This document shows, piece after piece, positions 56,795-64,000 of a stretch of DNA of 64,000 nucleotides (within the stretch, counting starts at the first letter, position 1; each line of letters begins with the position of its first letter). The notes beneath the pieces are model-generated. The model worked only from the letters and a program-made list of their open reading frames with translations. It was not told the origin of the DNA and did not search any database. The position numbers and the translations under genes were made by a program. The DNA is taken from NCBI RefSeq assembly GCF_041060425.1, contig NZ_JAULBC010000009.1:124001-188000 (forward strand), written 5' to 3'. This stretch comes from Danxiaibacter flavus. Lineage in GTDB: Bacteria > Bacteroidota > Bacteroidia > Chitinophagales > Chitinophagaceae.

Positions 56795-57577
56795 ATGTAT
56801 TCCTCTATTAGCGAATCCGGCACAGATATGCTGGTTATTAAAGATCCTCATAGCATTCGCATTCATTCTTTAGAAACATTCGGTACGCACGATGGCCCTG
56901 GTATTCGAATGGTCGTTTTTGTTCAGGGCTGTCAGTTCCGTTGTTTATATTGTCAAAACCCGGATACGTTAAGTATGGCAGGTGGTACGTTGGTTTCGAT
57001 TGACGAGTTGGTGCGGCGTGCAATTAATCAGAAAACTTATTTTGGCAACAAAGGAGGAGTTACAGTATCGGGCGGAGAACCTTTGCTGCAACGAACTAAA
57101 CTGATCACATTTTTTAAAGAACTGCATGACAATAATATAAATACCTGTCTTGATTCTAATGGCCGGTTACTGGATGATGATGTGAAAGAACTTCTTTCAC
57201 ACGCTGATCTTTTGCTACTGGATGTAAAACATATCAACGATGAGTGGCATCATAAATTGACCGGAGTATCCAATAAGCCAACATTGAGACTGGCTGAATA
57301 TTGCGAAAGCATTGGCCAGCGTATGTGGTTGAGATATGTACTGGTGCCCGGCTGGAGCGACCAACCTGAATTTCTTTTAGAATGGGCACAACATTTTGAA
57401 AATTATAAAACTATTGAGAAGGTTGAAATAATTCCCTATCACAAACTCGGTGTGCACAAATGGGAGTTACTGGGAATGCCTTATCAATTATCCGAAACCA
57501 AAGTCCCATCAACAGAAATCAAAGAAATGGCATTGAATATCTTTCAACAGCATTTTTCCAATGTGATCTTGAAATAA
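56795..57577 (+). CDS. pflA: Pyruvate formate-lyase activating enzyme
   Basis: A 260-residue radical-SAM enzyme. The iron-sulfur cluster motif C-x3-C-x2-C is Cys46, Cys50 and Cys53 in QGCQFRCLYCQNPD. The SAM-binding GGEP lies in TVSGGEPLLQRTKL. Other features are ETFGTHDGPGIR before the motif and VEIIPYHKLGVHKWELLG near the C-terminus. It uses S-adenosylmethionine to make the glycyl radical in PflB, encoded directly upstream. A shorter start at residue 12 (MLVIKD) is possible. Confidence 0.96.
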   Translation: MYSSISESGTDMLVIKDPHSIRIHSLETFGTHDGPGIRMVVFVQGCQFRCLYCQNPDTLSMAGGTLVSIDELVRRAINQKTYFGNKGGVTVSGGEPLLQRTKLITFFKELHDNNINTCLDSNGRLLDDDVKELLSHADLLLLDVKHINDEWHHKLTGVSNKPTLRLAEYCESIGQRMWLRYVLVPGWSDQPEFLLEWAQHFENYKTIEKVEIIPYHKLGVHKWELLGMPYQLSETKVPSTEIKEMALNIFQQHFSNVILK

Positions 57578-57708
57578 TTAATAATGGTTTAATTAGCCTG
57601 TTTTTATATAAAAGGAAAATATGATAATTTAATGGCTGCGAATGTTATTTTTATGTGTGCTAAAACTTTCAGCCCAATCCTTTCCGATATTTATACAAAA
57701 GCAAGCTA

Positions 57709-58281
57709 ATGGAAAACAACGTAATACTTCAGATCAGCAGCCGTATCAAAGAAAAGCGAAAAGAAAAAAAGATCACTTTACAATCATTAGCAGAAGAGGC
57801 CGGTGTGACAAAAGGACTGATTTCACAAATAGAAAACAACCGGACAGTACCTTCCCTTACAGTTTTGCTAAGCATCATCAAAGCGTTACACGTAGACCTG
57901 AACGAATTTTTTGAGAACCTCGGAGACAGGGTGGGAGCTGATCCGATATTAATCAGTAATAGCGAATACGAAACCATAGAGAAAGAACATACTGTTGGTT
58001 CTTATTACAACCGTATTTTAAGTTTTAAACTCAATGGCAAGCTGATTGATATTATAATATACCGGCAGGAAAAAAATGCCAAACGCAGTTTTGTATCAAG
58101 CAATGCACATGAGTTTAATTATATGATATCAGGCTCCATGCAATATACAATAGAAGACAAAATGTATATTTTACACGAAGGGGATTCTTTTTATTATGAT
58201 GCGCGCAAACCACATCTTACAACCTGCCTTTCAGAAACTGATTATACAATGTTGGTCATCTATTTCTTCGATGAAGAATAA
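57709..58281 (+). CDS. XRE-family regulator with cupin sensor domain
   Basis: A 190-residue regulator. Residues about 12-66 form an XRE helix-turn-helix (IKEKRKEKKITLQSLAEEAG, then GLISQIENNRTVPSL). The C-terminal 95 residues form a cupin barrel (EFNYMISGSMQYTIEDKMYI, LHEGDSFYYDARKPH) that may bind a small ligand or metal. Such XRE-cupin proteins control nearby metabolic genes. It follows the focA-pflB-pflA group by 131 bases in the same direction and ends at a terminator, so it is a candidate regulator of that group. Its ligand cannot be told. Confidence 0.9.
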   Translation: MENNVILQISSRIKEKRKEKKITLQSLAEEAGVTKGLISQIENNRTVPSLTVLLSIIKALHVDLNEFFENLGDRVGADPILISNSEYETIEKEHTVGSYYNRILSFKLNGKLIDIIIYRQEKNAKRSFVSSNAHEFNYMISGSMQYTIEDKMYILHEGDSFYYDARKPHLTTCLSETDYTMLVIYFFDEE

Positions 58282-58308
58282 ATAACCAGGTAATATTTAA
58301 GATAACGG

Positions 58309-58339
58309 AGCAGACTGACGAAGAGGGGTCTGCTTTTTT
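58309..58339 (+). terminator. Intrinsic terminator after the XRE-cupin gene
   Basis: AGCAGAC pairs with GTCTGCT around a 12-base loop, followed by T residues. The AT-rich 58340-58597 spacer shows no clear promoter match or palindrome. Confidence 0.75.
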
Positions 58340-58597
58340 GTTTTCATCCAATTCATATTTCATGAACCTGAACATATCAGTTCTCTCCATGAGCAGGTTT
58401 AAATTTTATTAAAAAAAATAAAATGGAATCGAAAGCTTTAATTTAACAAATATTCTTTTTAAGTTTAGTATTAGTAAAATTATCATATTGTTAAGTGTGT
58501 AAAGTTTACAATTACTTCACTTTTTGTTAATGTGATTTTGTAGGCTAAGGTATTGAGGGGCTATACTTTTACAGCAGTTTACAAAACTACCTACGAT

Positions 58598-61500
58598 ATG
58601 AAGCACCCTTCTATTCACTACTTGAAGAGCTGTATACTATTGCTTACAGCTTGTTTTTTTTCCGTTATTTCATTTGGGCAGGACGTTACTATTAAAGGTA
58701 AAGTCGCCGAAACAACAACCGGTAAATCTATATCCGGTGCAACAGTTGCTGTTGCTAAAACTTCAAAAGTTACCACTTCCGGTAACGATGGTTCTTTTTC
58801 AATTAAAGCAAAGCAAGGCGATCAGTTAGTTGTATCATTTCTTGGATACGCTGACACTACAATAGCCATTGCAGATGCAAGTACATTTTTGGAGATAGCA
58901 CTTTCTCCAAGTGTTAAACAACTGAATGATATAGTTGTAACAGCCCTGGGTGTTAAAAAGGAAGTTAAGAAAATTGGTTATGCCGTTCAGGAAGTAAAAG
59001 GTGAAGACCTGGTGAAAGCCAGGGACCAGAATCCAATTAGCGGCTTAACCGGTAAGGTTGCTGGTCTTTCCGTTGGCCCTTCTGCTGAAATGCTTAGAAA
59101 GCCTACTGTATTGCTCAGAGGTAATGAAATTACCCTATATGTAGTTGATGGTATTCCTATCAGTTCTGATACATGGAATATCAGCCCAGACGATATAGAA
59201 ACTTACACTGTATTAAAAGGACCCACTGCTGCGTCTCTTTATGGTAGCCGTGCTCAATATGGTGCGATCCTGATCACAACAAAGAAAGGATTGAAACGTA
59301 AAGGCTACACTGTTGAGTTCAACTCTACCAATTCTTTCGATAAAGGTTTTATCGCGTTCCCACGTACGCAGGATGAATACGGTGGTGGTGAAAACGCCCT
59401 GTATGCTTTTGGTGATGGTAAAGGTGGTGGTTTAAATGATAATGACTATGATGTATGGGGGCCGCGTTTTGAGGGCCAGTTAATTCCTCAGTATGATGGT
59501 AAGTACGATCCTAATACGACTTATACTACTACATTTCCGGGTGGTTTAAAATTTACAGGACACACTCAACCTACTCCTTACGTCGCAAGGGGAAAGGATA
59601 ATATGAACCGCTTTCTTAGAACAGGTTTCCAAACAACGAACAACCTTTCTTTAAGCACAAGTGGTGATAACTACAATATGCGTTTTTCTGTATCTCAGTC
59701 ATATCAGCAAAGCATTATACCTAACATGTATTTGAACATTACCAACTTTAACATGTATGGTTCTTACAATGTTAGCAAGAAATTTAAACTGGAAGCAAAC
59801 ATCAACTACAACAGGCAATACACGCCCAACTTTCCGGATGTTGATTATGGCCCCAACAGTTTGATCTATAACATGTCTGTTTGGACAGGCGCTGACTGGG
59901 ATGTAACTGCACCAGATATTACAGGTATATGGCAACCAGGTAAGGTTGGTACCCAATCTATTTTCGCGGAATACCAGCGTTATCACAATCCATGGTTCAT
60001 GGTGAAGGAATGGTTAAGAGGTCATTACAAGACAGATATTTACGGGTACATTGCGGGTAACTATAAATTCAATGACAATCTGAATCTTACTGCGCGTACA
60101 CAAATCACAGGTTACGACCTGCTTCGCTCGGAAAAAATGCCATATTCTGCGCACCCTTACGGACGTGAACAGAATATGGGCGATTACAGAGAAGATAGAA
60201 GAAACCTTTTTGAAAACAACACAGAGCTTCAATTAAACTATAATTATAACATTGGTCGCTTTCTTAATCTTTCCGGTTTAGTTGGTGGTAACATCCGCAC
60301 ATTTGGATATAACTCAAACTTTACTTCTACTGATTATTTAACCGTTCCTAATGTATACAGTTTCAGCAACTCTTTGAACCCTGTTCAGGCGAGCAGCTTT
60401 AATTCAGACATGCGCGTGTATAGTGCTTATTATTCTTTAGATGCGTCATTGGGTAAATATGCAACAGTAGCAGTAACCGGTCGCGTGGATAAATCATCTG
60501 CGCTTCCTTCATCGCATGATAGTTATTTTTATCCCAGCGTTTCTGTGGCTTCTGTGATCTCAGATTATGTGAAGCTTCCTGACTTTATCTCCATGTTGAA
60601 GGTGAGAGGTTCATACGCTGCAGTGCACGGTGATAAGACATCATCAACCGTTGGTGTAGCTCCGTTTAATACCATTACAGCCTTCGGTGCAAACCCTGGC
60701 GGTACATCGTTGTATGATTATCCGTTGGATTACGGCAATAACTATTTATCTCCTTATGGCGGCCCGGATTATGCGCTTTCAGCAGTTTATTCAACAAGCA
60801 AACCTTATAATAATCAAACAGCAGCTTATTACACCAGCAATATTTACGATCCGAATATCAGAACCTTCAATCGTGTGAATTTTGAAGGTGGTTTTGATAT
60901 CAGGTTCCTGAAAAACAGGTTGGGATTAAGTGCCACAGGTTTTCAGTATATAGATGGCCCACAGATCCTGGCAAACCCAATCTCTTCTGCAACCGGATAT
61001 AGCTACTACTACATCAACGCACTGAAAACAAAGAAGACAGGTTACGAATTATCTCTTAGTGGAAATCCTATAAAGACCCGCAACGGTCTTAACTGGGATG
61101 TGTTAGTGAACTGGAGCACCTTCCAGGACAAGTTTGAAGAATTACCTCCGGGACAGGATACTTATAATACATTCTTTCACAAAGGTGATCGCGTAGACAA
61201 ATTTTATTCAAGTGCATTCGTGAGAACTGAGGATGGACAGATCATTAACGATGCGGCTGGCAAACCACTTACTCCCAATCGTGTGAGTCAGTTCATGGGA
61301 TATCTGAATGCAGATTTTCAGTGGAGCATTTATAACAAATTAAGTTGGAAAGGATTGTCTGTTGGCTTCCAGTTCGACGGAAGTGTTGGTGGTGTTACAA
61401 CTGACTATATGCACAACAAAACAATGCGTGGTGGCAGAAATATTGAAACAGCAGAAGGTAAGTTGGGCGATGCCAGAAAATCTGATGCCAACCACGCAGG

Positions 61501-61939
61501 TGATGTAACCGGAAACTATAAAGGTATTTATGTTGGCGAAGGTGTGGTTGTTTCAAATGGTGCAAGCATTAACTATGATTCGAAGACTGGTGAAATCATC
61601 AACTACAAAGATCTCCAGTTTGCACCGAATACACAAACTACTCAGGTGCAGGATTATGTAAGTAAATATTATGGCGTTTCAGAAGCTAACCTGATGAGCA
61701 AAACATTTGCAAAACTTCGTGAAGTAACAATTGGTTATGATCTTCCTCAAACATGGTTGAAAAACACCTTTATCAATAAAGTAAGTGTGTCTTTGGTTGG
61801 CCGTAACCTGATCTACTTCTACAAAGATCAGCGCTTTAAAGATGTTGATCTTGACCAGTACAACTATGCTTTGGGTGGTACAGCGTTGCAATCGCCTACA
61901 ACACGCAGGTTTGGTTTTAACGTAAATGTTGTCTTCTAG
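58598..61939 (+). CDS. SusC/RagA-type TonB-dependent transporter, second
   Basis: A 1113-residue outer-membrane transporter. A signal peptide (LLLTACFFSVISFGQ) leads to a carboxypeptidase-D-like domain (VTIKGKVAETTTGKSISGAT, about 24-100). A TonB-box-like NDIVVTALGVKK, the plug (VVDGIPISSDTWNISPDDIE, then TVLKGPTAASLYGSRAQYGA) and a long barrel follow, ending RRFGFNVNVVF. ATG 58598 is preferred; an upstream TTG at 58553 would add 15 residues before the signal peptide. It differs from the first SusC (TALGVKK against VGYGAQKK), so the ligand is probably different. The SusD partner follows 84 bases downstream. Confidence 0.93.
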   Translation: MKHPSIHYLKSCILLLTACFFSVISFGQDVTIKGKVAETTTGKSISGATVAVAKTSKVTTSGNDGSFSIKAKQGDQLVVSFLGYADTTIAIADASTFLEIALSPSVKQLNDIVVTALGVKKEVKKIGYAVQEVKGEDLVKARDQNPISGLTGKVAGLSVGPSAEMLRKPTVLLRGNEITLYVVDGIPISSDTWNISPDDIETYTVLKGPTAASLYGSRAQYGAILITTKKGLKRKGYTVEFNSTNSFDKGFIAFPRTQDEYGGGENALYAFGDGKGGGLNDNDYDVWGPRFEGQLIPQYDGKYDPNTTYTTTFPGGLKFTGHTQPTPYVARGKDNMNRFLRTGFQTTNNLSLSTSGDNYNMRFSVSQSYQQSIIPNMYLNITNFNMYGSYNVSKKFKLEANINYNRQYTPNFPDVDYGPNSLIYNMSVWTGADWDVTAPDITGIWQPGKVGTQSIFAEYQRYHNPWFMVKEWLRGHYKTDIYGYIAGNYKFNDNLNLTARTQITGYDLLRSEKMPYSAHPYGREQNMGDYREDRRNLFENNTELQLNYNYNIGRFLNLSGLVGGNIRTFGYNSNFTSTDYLTVPNVYSFSNSLNPVQASSFNSDMRVYSAYYSLDASLGKYATVAVTGRVDKSSALPSSHDSYFYPSVSVASVISDYVKLPDFISMLKVRGSYAAVHGDKTSSTVGVAPFNTITAFGANPGGTSLYDYPLDYGNNYLSPYGGPDYALSAVYSTSKPYNNQTAAYYTSNIYDPNIRTFNRVNFEGGFDIRFLKNRLGLSATGFQYIDGPQILANPISSATGYSYYYINALKTKKTGYELSLSGNPIKTRNGLNWDVLVNWSTFQDKFEELPPGQDTYNTFFHKGDRVDKFYSSAFVRTEDGQIINDAAGKPLTPNRVSQFMGYLNADFQWSIYNKLSWKGLSVGFQFDGSVGGVTTDYMHNKTMRGGRNIETAEGKLGDARKSDANHAGDVTGNYKGIYVGEGVVVSNGASINYDSKTGEIINYKDLQFAPNTQTTQVQDYVSKYYGVSEANLMSKTFAKLREVTIGYDLPQTWLKNTFINKVSVSLVGRNLIYFYKDQRFKDVDLDQYNYALGGTALQSPTTRRFGFNVNVVF

Positions 61940-62023
61940 TTTCCAGTTAAAATCAGTTAATCAATACTTTTTTGTGCGATGGATTTTGGAGGATAGACAA
62001 AAAAGATAAAACGCAAAAAAACA

Positions 62024-63610
62024 ATGAAAAAGATAATCCACATACTCATATTTCCGGTACTTATAATTATGATAGGTACGGGTTGTAAAAAGAGCTTCGA
62101 CACTTTGAATCAGAACCCCAATAAACCTACATCCGTTCCTTCATCTTTGCTGCTCAACGGCATATTGAACGATATCTATGACGGACCCGCTGGTGATTAC
62201 GAAAAATGGGGTCAATACTTCTTACAGAATTATGATTACTACGGTAATAATAAATATGAATTTGGTTCTGGAGCTGACTACTATGCCACTCTGCGCAATG
62301 TGATAAAAATGGAAGAAGAAGCTGTAAAGTCTGGTCTTCCTGCGGGCAATGCGTACGAGGCTATGGCCAAGTTTTTAAAAGCATATCTTTTCGTAAAGAT
62401 GAGTCTTGAAATGGGCGATCTGCCAATGAACAACGCGTTAAGAGGTTCAGCGGATCTTACACCTGTGTATAATACGCAAAAAGAAGTTTTTCAGCAGGCA
62501 TTCGTTTGGCTTGATAGCGCTAATCTGCAACTTGGCAAGCTGGTAGCCGCAGGAGAAACATCTTTAAGTGGTGATATTTATTTCAGCGACAACAATATCG
62601 CACATTGGCAAAAAGTAACAAATGCTTTCAGGTTAAGAGCCCTGATTCATTTAAGCAAAAAAGTTACTGATGCTGATCTGAAAATAAAAGAGCAGTTTGC
62701 TGCCATAGTTCAGAATCCAACTCAGTATCCTTTAATGGATGGCAGTGGGGACAATTTTCAATATACCTTCATTCACCCGACAAATGATTATCCTCAAAAT
62801 CCCGGGTCTTTTGGTTTCAATGCGCTGCGTGAAAATTGCTCTGCAACATATGTAGGCTTGCTTACCAAATTTAAAGATCCAAGGGTTTATATGACCACAG
62901 AGCCTGCGAGTGCCTTAGTTGCGGCAGGTACGCCTCCAACAAGTTACAATGCTTTTGTTGGTGCAGATCCCGGGGAAGATCTTGGTATCATGTATGTAAA
63001 AGCAAATGCCGGACAATATTCACTCATCAACAGACACTATTATTATGAAACATATACAGCAGAGCCAAGTGTGCAGGTTGGCTATCCTGAAATGTGTTTC
63101 AATATAGCAGAAGCAATAAACAGAGGTTGGATTGCGGCTGGCCCTAAAGGCAATGCTGAATATTATTACCAGGAAGGTATTAAAGCATCCAGAGCTTCAT
63201 ATGGTATTCCGGTGACTGGTAATATGACTGTGTACTTCCTGAAATCAGGTAGCCCTGGTAGTTCCGCAGTGTATAACACCTATACTGCTGCTGTTGACTA
63301 TGACACATACTATAATCAACCTTTAGTAAAATATTCAGGAAATAACGGTACAGGATTGACGCAAATATTACAGCAAAGATACATTGCACTGTTTCGTCAC
63401 TCAGGATTGGAGTCTTATTACACTTATCGCAGAACGGGCGTTCCAACCTTTACAACAGGACCAGGAACAGGTAACAGCGGACGTATAGCTATGCGCTTTC
63501 AATATCCCAATATTGAAAAGGTTGCCAATGCTGAAAATTACCAGGCAGCACTGCAAGCTCAATATGGAGGTAATGATGACATCAATGGTTTAATGTGGTT
63601 GCTCAAATAA
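62024..63610 (+). CDS. SusD/RagB-like lipoprotein, second
   Basis: A 528-residue outer-membrane lipoprotein with lipobox GTGC (Cys21). SFDTLNQNPNKPTSVPSSLL at the start and the helical ANAFRLRALIHLSKK-like and YPEMCFNIAEAINRGW segments suit the SusD-like subgroup (SusD_2 type), shorter and more diverged than the 11.5 kb copy. It captures substrate for the SusC protein encoded upstream. A terminator follows, then a gene for a phosphatase-like protein. Confidence 0.9.
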   Translation: MKKIIHILIFPVLIIMIGTGCKKSFDTLNQNPNKPTSVPSSLLLNGILNDIYDGPAGDYEKWGQYFLQNYDYYGNNKYEFGSGADYYATLRNVIKMEEEAVKSGLPAGNAYEAMAKFLKAYLFVKMSLEMGDLPMNNALRGSADLTPVYNTQKEVFQQAFVWLDSANLQLGKLVAAGETSLSGDIYFSDNNIAHWQKVTNAFRLRALIHLSKKVTDADLKIKEQFAAIVQNPTQYPLMDGSGDNFQYTFIHPTNDYPQNPGSFGFNALRENCSATYVGLLTKFKDPRVYMTTEPASALVAAGTPPTSYNAFVGADPGEDLGIMYVKANAGQYSLINRHYYYETYTAEPSVQVGYPEMCFNIAEAINRGWIAAGPKGNAEYYYQEGIKASRASYGIPVTGNMTVYFLKSGSPGSSAVYNTYTAAVDYDTYYNQPLVKYSGNNGTGLTQILQQRYIALFRHSGLESYYTYRRTGVPTFTTGPGTGNSGRIAMRFQYPNIEKVANAENYQAALQAQYGGNDDINGLMWLLK

Positions 63611-63633
63611 GCTTTCTTAAATAAAATATTTTT

Positions 63634-63671
63634 AAGCAGACACATGGTATTTGTACCAGGTGTCTGCTTTA
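63634..63671 (+). terminator. Terminator after the second SusD gene
   Basis: AAGCAGACAC pairs with GTGTCTGCTT, with an inner stem TGGTA/TACCA and a 4-base loop. The T-run is short, so read-through to the next gene is possible. Confidence 0.7.
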
Positions 63672-63685
63672 TTAAAATTAGCTTC

Positions 63686-64000
63686 ATGAAAAAAATATTG
63701 ATCGTTGTGCTTTCTGCTGTCATCACAGTTTCATCGTTTGCACAAAAACACAAGACGGAAAATGTTGTAATCGTAACGCTGGATGGCATGCGTTGGCAGG
63801 AAATATTTAACGGAGCTGATTCGGCTTTGATCGCAAGCAAGGAATTTACACATGATTATTCCGGGATTGTAAAAAAATACTGGAACAACAACACGGAAGA
63901 AAGAAGAAAATTGCTGTTCCCTTTTCTATGGAGCACAGTTGTTTCTAAAGGGCAGTTGTATGGCAACAGGGCGTATGGAAATTATGTAAATGTTACCAAC
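63686..64000 (+). CDS. Alkaline-phosphatase-superfamily protein, 5' part only
   Basis: The first 105 codons only; the gene runs off the right edge. A signal peptide (ILIVVLSAVITVSSFAQ) is followed by VVIVTLDGMRWQEIFNGAD. The metal-binding Asp after a hydrophobic strand, then G-[ML]-R, is typical of the alkaline phosphatase/phosphodiesterase superfamily. LLFPFLWSTVVSKGQLYGNR, where this group places its nucleophile region, follows soon after. The exact reaction (phosphatase, phosphodiesterase or sulfatase) cannot be told from this part. It follows the second SusCD pair, so it may process the imported substrate. Confidence 0.75.
   Translation, partial: MKKILIVVLSAVITVSSFAQKHKTENVVIVTLDGMRWQEIFNGADSALIASKEFTHDYSGIVKKYWNNNTEERRKLLFPFLWSTVVSKGQLYGNRAYGNYVNVTN

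Overview
The window looks like a chromosomal piece of a Bacteroidota bacterium, most likely family Chitinophagaceae. The support is two SusC/SusD outer-membrane uptake pairs, promoters of the Bacteroidota type (TTTG-N19-TAnnTTTG) in front of the rRNA genes, lipoproteins, LytS/LytR-type signalling, DUF4476 and SHOCT proteins, and intergenic repeat families common in that group. Genus cannot be fixed by eye. No phage, integrase, transposase or CRISPR array was seen. The sequence contains one 100-N assembly gap.

Layout. 1-0.75 kb: 5' part of a secreted beta-helix protein, cut by the window edge. 1.4-7.8 kb: LacI regulator, membrane-anchored papain-like protease, thioredoxin-like protein, DUF2809 and DoxX-like membrane proteins, and a metallo-beta-lactamase/beta-CASP nuclease. 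8.2-19.1 kb: uptake locus with SusC, SusD, a large FG-GAP/UnbV lipoprotein, a vanadium-haloperoxidase/PAP2-type lipoprotein and a convergent sugar isomerase. Matching LacI-type palindromes lie upstream of the SusC gene and of the isomerase gene. 19.7-20.2 kb: an 82-bp tandem repeat, then tRNA-Glu. 20.6-23.1 kb: glycolytic gap and pgk. 24.0-26.9 kb: TPR histidine kinase plus LytTR regulator. 27.0-35.4 kb: DUF6807 protein, LemA-TPM-TPM operon, M1 aminopeptidase, DUF4476 protein and truA.

35.9-42.0 kb: an rRNA operon (16S, tRNA-Ile, tRNA-Ala, 23S, 5S) with two promoters. It is followed 98 bp later by the start of a second identical operon. That second operon has been collapsed into the 100-N gap; only its first and last 99 bases are present.

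42.3-49.5 kb: ApbE flavinyltransferase, two convergent secreted Gfo/Idh/MocA oxidoreductases, a second LacI regulator, a tandem universal stress protein, and a glycosyltransferase-phosphatase fusion that resembles a one-protein glucosylglycerate pathway. 49.8-53.3 kb: RRM RNA-binding protein, then efp-accB-accC, where EF-P has an unusual tip loop. 53.4-58.3 kb: focA-pflB-pflA fermentation cluster with an XRE-cupin regulator. 58.6-64 kb: a second SusC/SusD pair followed by an alkaline-phosphatase-superfamily protein cut by the right edge.

How it works together: the two SusCD loci and the secreted oxidoreductases point to a heterotroph that imports oligomeric substrates under LacI control. Glycolysis and pyruvate formate-lyase suggest it can ferment when oxygen is low. 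No function was proved here; all assignments rest on motifs recognised by eye.
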